The notes under the pieces are model-generated. The model did no database searches and was not told the DNA's origin. It was given only the letters and a program-made list of their open reading frames with translations. Positions 45,717 to 54,768 of a DNA stretch of 64,000 nucleotides are shown here, piece after piece. The DNA is from WHSW01 sp963767285 (GTDB lineage: Bacteria; Actinomycetota; Thermoleophilia; Solirubrobacterales; 70-9). Within the stretch, counting starts at the first letter, position 1, and every line of letters begins with the position of its first letter. The DNA lies in NCBI GenBank assembly GCA_963767285.1, contig CAVYDJ010000004.1, positions 124,001 to 188,000 of the forward strand, in the 5' to 3' direction. Both the position numbers and the translations under genes were made by a program.

Positions 45717-47689
45717 GTGGGCTCGCGACGAAAGCTCGTACTCGACGCCACGATCGCGGTCGGGATCGCGGGCTCGGTCCTCGCGATCACCGCGCTCGCG
45801 CTTGCGGCGACCGCCCCGGCTGCCGACGCGGCCCAGGAGCAGCCGAACGTGGTGGTCGTCATGACCGACGACCAGCGGCTCTGGGACATGGAGGCGATGC
45901 CGCTCACGAACCGGCTGCTCGGCGATCGCGGGACGACGTTCACGAACGCGTTCGCCACGAATCCGCTCTGCTGCCCGTCGCGGGCGACCTTCCTGAGCGG
46001 CCAGTACCCGCACAACCACGGCGTGCTCGACAACGACCTGCCCGAGGGCGGCTACGCGAAGTTCGACTTCTCCAACGCGCTCGGCGTCTGGCTCCAGCAG
46101 GCGGGCTACCGCACCGCGCACATCGGCAAGCAGCTGAACGAGTACGGCGTCGCCACCCAGCCCACCCAGGCGCAGATCGCGCCCGGCTACGACGACTGGT
46201 TCGCGACCCGCGACCCCACGACGTACTCGATGTACAACTACATCGTCCAGGAGAACGACGTCCGGCATCCGTACGGAGTGCTCCCCTCCGACTACCAGAC
46301 GGATGTGCTCGCCAACCGCGCGCTCTCCGACATCCGCACCTGGGCGCCGGACGACCGGCCGTTCTTCATCCACCTGTCGACGGGCGCGATCCACCACGAG
46401 ATCTACGACGCGGAGGCAGGGCCGCGGCCCGCGCCCCGGCACCTCGGCGCCTACGCCGGCGAGCCGTTCCGGCCGCGCCCGAACTACGACGAGGCAGACA
46501 TCTCCGACAAGCCCAGCGTCGTGCGCCATTACGCGCGGATCGGCCCCGAGCTCGAAACCAAGATCGCGGCCACGCACACAGCGCAGGCTCGAGGCGCTGC
46601 TCGCCGTCGACGAGGCCGTGGCGCGGATCGTCGAGGAGCTCGAGGCGGCCGGGGAGCTCGACCAGACGCTGCTGGTGTTCACCTCCGACAACGGCTACCT
46701 CCACGGCGAGCACCGCTTCCCGAACCAGAAGGTGGTCCCGTACGAGGAGTCGATCCGCGTCCCGCTGCTCGTCCGCGGCCCCGGCTTCCCCGCCGGCGCG
46801 GTGCGCCGCCAGCTGGTGGGCAACATCGACCTCGCGCCGACGATCCTCGGGCTCGCGGGCGCCACCCCGGGCAGGCTGATCGACGGCGAATCGCTGGTTC
46901 CCTACGCGCAGAAGGCGCGCCATCGCCGCGACCGCTCGCTCGAGATCGAGTCCGACTTCGGCGCCGTCAGCGGCACGCCGGCCCTGATCATCCCCGCCTA
47001 CCACCAGGGCGTGCACGTCTTCTACGACGGAATTCGCACCCGCCGCTACAAGTACGTCCACTGGTTTCGCGACGTCGACGGCAACCCGGCGAACGAGATC
47101 GAGCTCTACGACCTCGCGGCGGATCCCTACGAGCTCGAGAGCCTCCACGACAGCCCGCGGCACGCGGCGCTGAAGCGGGCGCTCGCGCGCGAGCTCGAGA
47201 CGTTCAAGGAGTGCGCCGGGCGAGGGTGCCGCCGGGCCTTCGACCCGCCGCCGCTTCCGTGCCTGAAGGCGCCTCTTCGTCTCGGCGACGCCGGGGCCGG
47301 ATCGCTTGCCCTCGGCGCGACGAAGGGCGACCTTCTCACCGGTGCGGGCAGCCCGCGGCGCGTGCGCAAGCGCGCCTGGCGCTACTGCACGGCGCGCCGC
47401 GGCGGCGCCCACGTCGTCTTCTCGCCCGAGTCGGTGGCGCGCCTGATCGCGATCGCCGCGCCGGCGCGCGGCGTCCGCGGGATCGAGCGGGGGGCGCGGG
47501 TCTCGCGCCTGCGGCAGCGCCTATCCCGGCGCGGCCCGTCTGGCGCCGGGCCTATTCGGCGCGACGCCCGAGCGCGGTCTCGTGTTCGGGGTCGACGACG
47601 GCCGCGTGCGGTTCGTCGCGCTCGCGGATGCCGGGCTGCGGGGCGACCCGCAACGGCTTGCTCGCCACCTCAGGCGCGCCGGGTTCTGA
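45717..47689 (+). CDS. Exported arylsulfatase-family protein (two frameshifts)
   Basis: GTG at 45717 starts a signal or anchor segment (ATIAVGIAGSVLAITALALA). Metal-binding VVMTDDQRLWDM and the catalytic sulfatase motif LCCPSRATFLSGQYPHNHG (Cys-x-Pro-Ser-Arg, giving formylglycine) are intact, as are VFTSDNGYLHGEHR and PLLVRGPG. The frame shifts near 46578 (ATHTAQARG for a continuing QRRLEALLAVDEAVARI) and again near 47520, after which AYPGAARLAPGLFGATP runs to the stop at 47689. Rejoined, it would be about 656 residues. It would hydrolyse sulfate esters outside the cell. Each break is one base, so sequence error is possible. Confidence 0.75.
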
Positions 47690-47695
47690 CCCGGC

Positions 47696-48508
47696 TCACA
47701 TCCGTCCGTCCCGGGGATGGCTTTCCATCGAGTCCATCATCGGCATCGCGTCGCCGGGAATCGTGAAGCCGGGCACCTCCTCCGGCGCGAACGCGACCGC
47801 GAGCCCGAGCACCACGAGGACCACAGCGACGCCGCGCACAGCGATCGCCTTCCAGGGAAGCAGCCGCTCCAGCGCGATCAGCGCCGCCACCAGGACCATC
47901 CAGCCGATGCTCATCACGCCGAGGGCGAACAGCGCGGCCATCATCGCCCAGCAGCAGCCGACGCAGAACCCGCCGTACTCGATCCCCGAGCGGAGCGCGC
48001 CCAAACGATCGTGGTAGGCGTGCGGGGGCCGGGTCCGGCACCGGTCCAGGCAGGACTCCTTGACCCGCGTCAGCTGGTACAGGCCCGAGCCGGCGATCAC
48101 CCCGCCCGCGACGTAGGGCCCAGCCTCGTCCCAGCCCAGGAACCCGGCGTCCAGCGAGCGCACGCCCTCGACGATCGCGTACCCGAGCACGCCGGCGGCC
48201 GACCAGAGGAGGATGTACCCCACGGCGAACGCGGACCTCGCGGCGAGCGATCCGGGGAGCGACGCCACCGTCGGCGCGAGCGACGGAAACATCATCGCCG
48301 CCATCATCGTCGCCCAGACCACGGCAAACCAACCAAGGCCGCCGAGTTCGGTCCCTGGCCCGGCGTCCATGCCGTCCATGCGCGCGGCGGTGACCGCCCA
48401 GGCCGCGGCGGCGACCACGAGAAGGGCCACCAGGCCGACCTGGCTCAGGTCGCGGGTGGCCGGCGTCTGGCGCAGAGCCGCAGACTCCATCGGGACCTGG
48501 AATATCAC
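47696..48508 (-). CDS. DUF2182 integral membrane protein, predicted metal-binding
   Basis: The product is 270 residues with about six transmembrane segments. Family motifs are WATMMAAMMFPSLAPTV, YQLTRVKESCLDRCRTRPP (paired Cys), and GIEYGGFCVGCCWAMMAALF followed by GVMSIGWM. A Met/His/Asp-rich C-terminus (PGDAMPMMDSMESHPRDGRM) could bind metal. COG5486 proteins are predicted metal-binding membrane proteins of unknown function. The gene is convergent with the sulfatase. Confidence 0.85.
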   Translation of the reverse strand: MIFQVPMESAALRQTPATRDLSQVGLVALLVVAAAAWAVTAARMDGMDAGPGTELGGLGWFAVVWATMMAAMMFPSLAPTVASLPGSLAARSAFAVGYILLWSAAGVLGYAIVEGVRSLDAGFLGWDEAGPYVAGGVIAGSGLYQLTRVKESCLDRCRTRPPHAYHDRLGALRSGIEYGGFCVGCCWAMMAALFALGVMSIGWMVLVAALIALERLLPWKAIAVRGVAVVLVVLGLAVAFAPEEVPGFTIPGDAMPMMDSMESHPRDGRM

Positions 48509-48582
48509 AACCGGTCGCGATGAGCCGGCCCCACGCCGAGGGTCTAACTTGGTGAACAGGGGCCAGCGAGAAGGAGAGGACG

Positions 48583-49320
48583 ATGTCTGAGCACACGACT
48601 GGTACGCGCGAGGAATGGCAGGCGGCCCGGGATGAGCTGGCGAAGCTCGAGGCCCGGCACGCCGAGCTGAACGAGGAGATCAAGGGGAAGCGGCGCGAGC
48701 TCCCCTGGGTCCCGGTCGAAAAGGAGTACGAGTTCGACACCGAGGAGGGAAAGAAGTCCCTGGCCGAGCTCTTCGACGGCCGCTCGCAGCTCCTCGCCTA
48801 CAACATCATGTACGGCCCCGACTACTCGCTCGGCGCATGCCCGGGGTGCACGAGCCTCGGCGACGAGTTCTCCGGCGGTCTGATCCACCTGAACAAGCGG
48901 GACGTGACGTTCCTCTGCTTCTCGCGCGCGCCGATCGACCGGCTCGCCGCCTACAAGCAGCGGATGGGATGGGAGTTCCCGTACGTCTCGACGTACGAGA
49001 CCGAGTTCCCGTGGGACTTCGGACTCGCGCTGACCGAGGAGCAGGCGAACGAGGTCCCCGAGGTGAGGGAGATGATCGACAACCCGCCCGAGTGGCTTCG
49101 GGAATGGGGCGAGCAGGTCGGGGCGGACCTCAAGGACGGCCTTCGCGAGGGCCCGGGCTACATCGCGTTCGCGCGCGAGAACGGGACCATCTACCACACG
49201 TACACCGTGATGGCGCCCGATCCGTTCGTTCAGCCCCACGTCGGAATGCTGCTCGAGCGGACTCCGAAGCCTCAGCCCGAGGATCCGCGAGCGTGGCGCA
49301 AGGACGAGTACCCGGACTGA
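48583..49320 (+). CDS. DUF899 thioredoxin-like protein (CPGC type)
   Basis: The product is 245 residues, ATG preceded by GAAGGAGAG. Motifs are REEWQAARDELAKLE, LPWVPVEKEYEFDTEEG, SLAELFDGRSQLLAYNIMYG, the Cys pair in GACPGCTSLGDEFSG, VTFLCFSRAP, and C-terminal WRKDEYPD. It is paralogous to the DUF899 protein at 42940-43686, but with Pro between the Cys. The LLM-oxidoreductase remnant follows after 10 bp. Confidence 0.87.
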   Translation: MSEHTTGTREEWQAARDELAKLEARHAELNEEIKGKRRELPWVPVEKEYEFDTEEGKKSLAELFDGRSQLLAYNIMYGPDYSLGACPGCTSLGDEFSGGLIHLNKRDVTFLCFSRAPIDRLAAYKQRMGWEFPYVSTYETEFPWDFGLALTEEQANEVPEVREMIDNPPEWLREWGEQVGADLKDGLREGPGYIAFARENGTIYHTYTVMAPDPFVQPHVGMLLERTPKPQPEDPRAWRKDEYPD

Positions 49321-49330
49321 GCGTCGCGAC

Positions 49331-50203
49331 GTGAGCTTCCCCGGCATCTCTCTCGTCACGAGCACGGGCGGCCCGGCCGAGCTCGGGAGCGCGATCGCCT
49401 ACGCGTTCGGGCGCACCCCGCTGGTGCTGGCGGCGGAGGCGCGCGACCTCGACGAGCTTTCCGGGGGGCGGCTCACCCTCGGGCTCGGGACCGGCACGCG
49501 GCGGATGCAGCAGGACTGGCACGGCCTGGACGGCGAGCACCCGGCGAGCAGGATGGAGGAGCTCGTCCCGCTGCTGCGCAAGCTCTGGCGCCTGCACGAG
49601 GAACCGATCGACCACGACGGCCGCTTCTACCGGTTGCGAGTCCAGCCGACCGCGCCGCCGCGCGAGCCCTACCGGACGGACACGCCGATCTACATGGCGG
49701 GCGTCAACGCCCGGATGATCGAGGCCGCCGGGGCGGTCGCCGACGGTCTCGTCGGCCACCCGCTGTTCACGCCGCAGTACGTGCGCGAGGTGGTTCGCCC
49801 GGCGCTCGCCCGCGGCGCCGGGCGCGGCGGTCGCGAGGCGCCCCCGATCGCGGGCTACGTCACCTGCTCGGTCGCCGAGGACCGCGACGCCGCGCGCCAG
49901 GCCGCCGCGGCGATCATCGCCTTCAACTCGACCGTCAAGACCTACCGCGCCACGCACAAGGTCAGCGGCTTCGAGCGTGAGGCCGACCTGGTCCGCGAGG
50001 CCTGGGACCGCGGCGACGGGGAGGGCATGGTCGCCGCGGTGAGCGACGAGATGATCGACTCGATCGCGCTCGCCGGCACGCCCGACGAGGTCCGGGACCG
50101 GTTCGCGGAGCGCTGGGACGGGGTCTACGAACAGACCCTGCTGTGGCCGCCGGCGTTCAAGGGCCACGAGGGCGTCGAGGCCGTGATCGAAGCGTTCCGG
50201 TAG
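49331..50203 (+). CDS. LLM-class (F420-type) oxidoreductase, N-terminally truncated
   Basis: The product is 290 residues from GTG at 49331. The sequence enters the TIM barrel in the middle: AYAFGRTPLVLAAEARDLDELSGGRLTLGLGTGT is the family core. Then come RMEELVPLLRKLWRLHEEP, TPIYMAGVNARMIEAAGAVADGLVGH and a C-terminal LAGTPDEVRDRF. The usual first ~60-90 residues, with the first strands of the barrel and part of the cofactor site, are missing. The upstream DNA belongs to the DUF899 gene, so the gene is probably broken, or fused by deletion. Function as a luciferase-like oxidoreductase is doubtful. Confidence 0.7.
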   Translation: MSFPGISLVTSTGGPAELGSAIAYAFGRTPLVLAAEARDLDELSGGRLTLGLGTGTRRMQQDWHGLDGEHPASRMEELVPLLRKLWRLHEEPIDHDGRFYRLRVQPTAPPREPYRTDTPIYMAGVNARMIEAAGAVADGLVGHPLFTPQYVREVVRPALARGAGRGGREAPPIAGYVTCSVAEDRDAARQAAAAIIAFNSTVKTYRATHKVSGFEREADLVREAWDRGDGEGMVAAVSDEMIDSIALAGTPDEVRDRFAERWDGVYEQTLLWPPAFKGHEGVEAVIEAFR

Positions 50204-50206
50204 TCG

Positions 50207-50548
50207 CGGAATTCCGCGCGCCGTTCCGCGGTCGCAAGACGCCGGTCAACGCCTGGTGGGGCACGTTCGACCTCGCGATCAACTTCTTCTCCGGCCGACC
50301 GGCTGACCCGCCGTCGGACTCCGGCCCCCGACGGCTACGGCGACGCGGACCTGAGCCCCGCGCCCGGAGGCTGGAACGCGGAGCTCGGCGAGTACCTGCT
50401 CGAGTGGGAGGAGATCCGCTCGGAGCCGGATCCGCAGGCCCTGGCTGTTGAGTTCGCGCGTTCGGCGTTCCGCCACTCCTGCGCCGTCTGCGGCTGGGAT
50501 CCGGCGCTGGCGGCCACCGCGGAGGGTGTTCCGCCGCCGATCAGGTGA
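50207..50548 (+). pseudogene. DUF5996 remnant with internal deletion
   Basis: The frame reads FRAPFRGRKTPVNAWWG, TFDLAINFFSGRPADPPSD, then after a shift near 50320 PAPDGYGDADLSPAPGGWN, GEYLLEWEEIRSEPDPQALA and FARSAFRHSCAVCGWDP. Both halves match DUF5996, but the N-terminus and the middle (about 60-80 residues) are missing. It overlaps the end of the MBL gene on the other strand by 8 bases. Confidence 0.65.
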
Positions 50549-51332
50549 CGGCGTACTCGTCCCCCGGGGCGAGCGGCGCGGCGCGGTACGGACGGCCGTT
50601 GGCCGCTCGCTCGAACCGCTCGCGGGCGTCTGCGACCGGCCGGTAGTGCGGCTCGAAGGCGTAGCCGCCGTAGTGGATGGGGACCACGGTCGCGGCGCCG
50701 AGCAGCTCCCCCGCGAGCGCGGCCTGCTCGGGCTCCATCGTCGCCGGCAGCGGGCTCGGCGGCTGCTGGTGGGGAAAGTCGACGATCGCCCCGTTGATCG
50801 GCGCGAAGACGACGTCGAACGGGCCCGCGCGACGCGCCATCTGCCACCACGCGCCGTGAAAGGCGGTGTCGCCGAGATGAAGGACGCGATTCCCGTTCGC
50901 CTCGATCAGCCACGACACCTGCGGATCGCCGAGTCCGTCGACGGCGGGGAGCGCAGTGCAGATGAACGGCCCGACGTCAACCGACTCCCAGGTCGCGACG
51001 ACCCGGCGCGGCAGCTCCGCCGCGCTCAGCTCGTGCTCTGCCTGAGCAAGGGCAAGGTTGCCCGGCTCGGCCGGCGGGGGGTGGTGGACCGCGGCGCCGG
51101 GCGCCAGCGCGCCGGCCAGCGCGCCGGCGTCGGTGTGATCGCGGTGGAGGTGGCTGACCACGCCGCCGACCGCTCCCTTGGCGGCGGGGGCGACCGGCGG
51201 CAGCTCGACGTCTTCCGCCACGGCGCCGAATCCGGCGAAGGTGCCGCCCGCGTCGGCGAGCGGATCCACCACCAGCGTCGCGCCGTCCTGCTCGATCTCA
51301 ACTCCAGCCCATCCCAGCCATCGCACGCGCAT
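50541..51332 (-). CDS. MBL-fold metal-dependent hydrolase (UlaG-like)
   Basis: The product is 263 residues, ATG at 51332 after AAGGAG. Motifs are WLGWAGVEIEQDGATLVVDP, the metal site SHLHRDHTD, LHLGDTAFHG with its Asp ligand, and VVPIHYGG with the last His. The fold is that of UlaG-type beta-lactamase-fold hydrolases. The substrate is unknown. It is divergent from a TetR gene with a palindrome between, so it is likely the regulated target. Confidence 0.85.
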   Translation of the reverse strand: MRVRWLGWAGVEIEQDGATLVVDPLADAGGTFAGFGAVAEDVELPPVAPAAKGAVGGVVSHLHRDHTDAGALAGALAPGAAVHHPPPAEPGNLALAQAEHELSAAELPRRVVATWESVDVGPFICTALPAVDGLGDPQVSWLIEANGNRVLHLGDTAFHGAWWQMARRAGPFDVVFAPINGAIVDFPHQQPPSPLPATMEPEQAALAGELLGAATVVPIHYGGYAFEPHYRPVADARERFERAANGRPYRAAPLAPGDEYAVT

Positions 51333-51356
51333 TGGACGTCTCCTTCGCTTGTTTAC

Positions 51357-51370
51357 CGAACGATCGTTCG
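51357..51370. promoter_or_regulatory. TetR-type operator palindrome
   Basis: CGAACGATCGTTCG is a perfect 14-bp palindrome in the 57-bp gap between the divergent MBL and TetR genes. It is flanked by further partial symmetry (TACCG left, CGGTA right). Such a site is typical for a TetR regulator controlling itself and its neighbour. Confidence 0.7.
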
Positions 51371-51389
51371 TACGGTATCATCCAAGCCG

Positions 51390-51986
51390 ATGCCGCGCCG
51401 TGCCGCCACCGCCGTCGAGGACACCCGGACCGAGGTCCTCGGTGTGGCGATGCGCCGCGCCTCGGTCGACGGGCTCGAGGGGCTGACGATCGGTCGGCTG
51501 GCCGACGAGCTCTCGATGAGCAAGAGCGGGCTCCACGGCATGTTCGGAAGCAAGGAGGACCTCCAGGTCGCCACCTTCGAGCGGGCGGTCGAGGCGTTTG
51601 CGGATGACGTCTGGCTCCCGGTCGCCGGCCGCGAGCCCGGCCTGCCCCGGCTGCTGGCGCTGATCGATCGCTGGCTCGCCTATCACCGCGGTCAGGCGCT
51701 GCCCGGCGGCTGCTTCGTGACCACCGCGACGATCGAGTTCGACGCGCGGCCGGGACCTCTGCGCGATGCGGTCGCGGCCGCCCGCCGGCGGATGCACCGC
51801 CAGCTCGAGGGCGACGTCCGCACCGCGATCGAGGCCGGCGACGTCCCCGCCGACGCCAACCCGGCGGATGTCGCCTTCGCCCTCTACGCGCTCGCGTCGG
51901 CGGCCAGCCAGGCGATCCAGCTCGACGAGCGGGGCGCGAGCGCCCGCGCCCGGCGCTGCATGAGGGGGCTGCTGGGCGCCCGCTAG
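51390..51986 (+). CDS. TetR-family transcriptional regulator
   Basis: The product is 198 residues. The N-terminal HTH includes GLTIGRLADELSMSKSGLHGMFGSKEDL (about 32-60), the TetR DNA-binding signature. The ligand domain contains LALIDRWLAYHRGQALPGGCFVTTA, where GGCF is typical of the TetR subgroup with C-terminal domain related to PF16925. It probably represses itself and the divergent MBL hydrolase through the palindrome at 51357-51370. The inducer is unknown. Confidence 0.9.
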   Translation: MPRRAATAVEDTRTEVLGVAMRRASVDGLEGLTIGRLADELSMSKSGLHGMFGSKEDLQVATFERAVEAFADDVWLPVAGREPGLPRLLALIDRWLAYHRGQALPGGCFVTTATIEFDARPGPLRDAVAAARRRMHRQLEGDVRTAIEAGDVPADANPADVAFALYALASAASQAIQLDERGASARARRCMRGLLGAR

Positions 51987-53092
51987 TTGCCCGCCGCCGC
52001 GAGCGCCTGCTCGAGATCGGTCCAGAGGTCCTCGACGTGCTCGCAGCCGACGGACAAACGGAGAAGGCTCGCGGGCACGTGCGCGCGTTCGGCCTCGTAG
52101 CGCGCCCGGCGTTCGATCAGCGTCTCGACTCCGCCGAGGCTGGTCGCGTTGGCGATCAGCCGGACCGCGGCGCAGACCCCGTCGGCCGTGTCGGCACCGC
52201 CGTCGAGCTCGAAGGCGAGCATCGCGCCGAAGCCGCTCATCTGGCGGCGGGCGAGCTCGTGGCCGGGATCGTCGGGTAGCCCCGGGTATCGCACCCGCGA
52301 GACCCCCGGATGCCCGGCGAGCCGGCGGGCGAGCTCGGCGGCGTTCGCCTCGCTGCGCTCGACCCGCAGCGCCAGGGTGCGGATCCCGCGCAGGCCGAGG
52401 AACGCCTCGAAGGGGCCGGGCACCGCACCGGTCAGAGCCCGACGCTCGATCAGCTCGCGCCGCCCATCCTCGCCGGCGGTGATGACGACACCGAGCAGCG
52501 AGTCTGAATGGCCGGCGATGTACTTGGTCGCCGAGTGGACGACGAAGTCGGCGCCGAGCTCGAGCGAGCGCTGGCGCAGCGGCGTCGCCAGGGTCGCATC
52601 GACGGCGACGGCGCCACCGCGCTCGTGGGCGGCGGCGGCCAGGGCGGCGAGGTCGGTGATCCCGAGCAGGGGATTGCTCGGGGTCTCGACCCAGACGAGG
52701 CTCGCCTCGCCGATCGCCGCGACCGTGGCATCGGTGTCGGTCTGGTCGACGTGCTCGACCTCGAGCGCCCCGCTCGCGGCGCGCGCGCCGAGCAGGCCGC
52801 GGACGCCGGGATAGCTGACCGACGGCGCGACCACCCGGGCGCCCGCCGGGAGCGCGTCGAGGACCGCGGCGCTCGCCGCCATCCCCGAGGAGAACGCCGT
52901 CGCGTGACCGCCCTCGAGCGCTCCGACCGCGCGCTCGAACGCCTCGATCGTGGGTGATCCGTCGCGGATGTACTCGTACTCTCCGCCCTGGCGATAGGTG
53001 GTCGAGACGGCGACGGCCGCGCTCACCGGCTCGCCGGCGGCGCCATCGTGGCCGGCGGCGACGCAGATCGTCTCGGGGTGGAGTGGGCTCAA
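51983..53092 (-). CDS. Cys/Met-metabolism PLP enzyme (cystathionine gamma-synthase/lyase-like)
   Basis: The product is 369 residues from TTG at 53092 with AAGGAGG five bases upstream. The fold type I PLP pattern is complete: STTYRQGGEYEYIRDGSPT, ALEGGHATAFSSGMAA (phosphate contact), VETPSNPLLGITDL, VDATLATP (Asp to pyridine N), HSATKYIAGHSD with the Schiff-base Lys, and SLGGVETLIERRA near the end. It most likely acts on cystathionine, homocysteine or related thioethers. Choosing synthase versus lyase is not possible here. Its stop overlaps the tetR stop on the other strand. Confidence 0.85.
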   Translation of the reverse strand: MSPLHPETICVAAGHDGAAGEPVSAAVAVSTTYRQGGEYEYIRDGSPTIEAFERAVGALEGGHATAFSSGMAASAAVLDALPAGARVVAPSVSYPGVRGLLGARAASGALEVEHVDQTDTDATVAAIGEASLVWVETPSNPLLGITDLAALAAAAHERGGAVAVDATLATPLRQRSLELGADFVVHSATKYIAGHSDSLLGVVITAGEDGRRELIERRALTGAVPGPFEAFLGLRGIRTLALRVERSEANAAELARRLAGHPGVSRVRYPGLPDDPGHELARRQMSGFGAMLAFELDGGADTADGVCAAVRLIANATSLGGVETLIERRARYEAERAHVPASLLRLSVGCEHVEDLWTDLEQALAAAGN

Positions 53093-53447
53093 CTGTGCCT
53101 CCTTGGATCGGCTGGGTCGGCAGTGTGATTGTGCCCCTTGTGACCCGGGGCCGGCGGGCTACGCCGGTGCCAGGTTCGGCATCGGCGACCGGGTGATCGA
53201 CCGCCGGGTCGTCTGGGTCGCCTAGAGCCCAGACGTGACACGACCCGGGTCCGATGCCTCGTTACCCGGGTCGCGTCCCGCACCTCTCGTTGCCTGTCCT
53301 ACCCAAGCTCTTCGGCGATGGTGACGCGTGCGCCCGATTACGGCAAAGGGATATTCGTCCAACCTGCCGATTTGGGCTAAAGATTTCCGGCCGGTCCGAC
53401 AGCCGAAGTGCTACTCCCTACTCCTGACCGCGGTTAGAATTGACGCC
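53093..53447. other. Intergenic stretch with one hairpin and a possible gene fragment
   Basis: A plus-strand frame ending at 53225 reads GYAGARFGIGDRVIDRRVVWVA. It could be the end of a lost gene but has no start. A 10-bp inverted repeat (CGACCCGGGT / ACCCGGGTCG) at 53241-53273 follows. A TAGAAT box at about 53435-53440, 7 bases before the GTG of the next gene, suggests a nearly leaderless promoter. Confidence 0.35.
53241..53273. repeat. Inverted repeat, 10-bp arms
   Basis: CGACCCGGGT and ACCCGGGTCG are separated by 13 bases. There is no T tract. It could be a terminator or a regulatory hairpin ahead of the GH39-like gene. Confidence 0.4.
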
Positions 53448-54767
53448 GTGCGGGAGTTTGCAAGGAAGCGGTTATGGATGCAGGGAGTGCTGACCGGCGC
53501 GATCGTGCTCGCGTTCGCTGCGACCGCGCAGGCAGCGCCGAGCTACGGGGTCGTGCCGCAGGACGGGGCCGTGCCGTCGCGCGCCGAGGTCGAGGAGATG
53601 GCGGCCGGTGGGGTCAAGGACATGCGCATGATCCTGCACTGGCCGACCGTCGAGAGCACGCAGGGCACCTACAACTGGAGCTCGGTGGACGCGATGGTCC
53701 GCGAGACCACGAACTACGGCGTGCAGCCGTTCTTCTTTTTCTACGGCACCCCGAACTGGGCGACCGCGATCGACAAGCGAAAGAAGTGCGACAAGAAGGA
53801 CTGCACGGTCTTCCCGCCGATCAGCGGACGCACTCGCGCAGCGTTCGCGGACTTCGCGAAGGCGGCCGTGAAGCGCTACGGGCCTGGCGGCGATTTCTGG
53901 AAGGTGCCGGGGGCCAAGGCACGCGTTCACGCTTCCGCGCTCGATTGGAACCGGAGCGGGATCATCGGCGGCGTCCCCTGCATCCCGCCGCTCCAGCCGC
54001 CGCTCTGCATGGAGGAACCCGACCCGGACCCGCCGCTGCCCCCCGGCACCCCCGAGCCGCCGCCCCCGCCGCCGACCGAGCCGCCGCCCCCGCCGCCGAG
54101 CCCGGAGCCGCCGCCCGACCAGCCGCCGTGCGGATGCACCGAGGCGCACCCGCTGCGCGCCTGGCAGATCCTCAACGAGCAGAACTCGCCCAAGTACTTC
54201 GCCCCGAAGGTCGACGTGAAGGCGTACGCGAAGATCATCAAGAAGGTCGGCCCCGCGATCCACGAGGTCGACCCCGGCGCCGATGTCGTGATCGGCGGGA
54301 TGTGGGGCCCGGCGTCGGCGGAGAAGGTGGTGCTGCCGCTCGAGCCGTGGCTGAAGCAGTTCTACCGCGTGAAGGGGGTCAAGGCCGCGTTCGACTCGAT
54401 CGCGATCCACCCCTACGCCTCGAACACGGGCGCCTCGCTCGACCAGATGAACGTGGCGCGCAAGGCGGTTAAGAAGGCGGGCGACCGCAACGTCGGCACT
54501 TGGGTCACCGAGATCGGCTGGGCCGCCGGCGGACCGAAGAGCAACCCGTACGTGAAGGGCATGGACGGTCAGGCGAAGCTGCTGCGCAAGACCCTGTCGA
54601 AGTTCGAGAAGAGCAAGTACAAGCTCAAGGGCCTGTTCTGGTACTCGTGGCGCGACCTCGCCGGCGGCGAGCTGATCTGCGAATGGTGCGGTTACGCGGG
54701 CCTGCGCAACCTCGACGGCTCCGCCAAGCCGGCCTGGAACGAGTTCTCCAAGCTCGCCAAGGGCTGA
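53448..54767 (+). CDS. Secreted GH39-like glycosidase with proline-rich insertion
   Basis: The product is 439 residues from GTG at 53448 with a signal peptide (cleavage near AQAA at 30). The TIM-barrel pattern of clan A/GH39-like enzymes is visible: MILHWPTVESTQGTYNW, FFFYGTPNWA, WQILNEQNSP with the acid/base Glu in Asn-Glu (243-244), and WVTEIGWAAGG with the nucleophile Glu. LFWYSWRD follows. A Pro-rich insertion (about 178-228, PEPPPPPPTEPPPPPPSPEP) with flanking Cys residues sits between the third strand and the acid/base motif. Action on an extracellular polysaccharide is likely; the exact glycan is unknown. Confidence 0.75.
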   Translation: MREFARKRLWMQGVLTGAIVLAFAATAQAAPSYGVVPQDGAVPSRAEVEEMAAGGVKDMRMILHWPTVESTQGTYNWSSVDAMVRETTNYGVQPFFFFYGTPNWATAIDKRKKCDKKDCTVFPPISGRTRAAFADFAKAAVKRYGPGGDFWKVPGAKARVHASALDWNRSGIIGGVPCIPPLQPPLCMEEPDPDPPLPPGTPEPPPPPPTEPPPPPPSPEPPPDQPPCGCTEAHPLRAWQILNEQNSPKYFAPKVDVKAYAKIIKKVGPAIHEVDPGADVVIGGMWGPASAEKVVLPLEPWLKQFYRVKGVKAAFDSIAIHPYASNTGASLDQMNVARKAVKKAGDRNVGTWVTEIGWAAGGPKSNPYVKGMDGQAKLLRKTLSKFEKSKYKLKGLFWYSWRDLAGGELICEWCGYAGLRNLDGSAKPAWNEFSKLAKG

Positions 54768-54768
54768 C

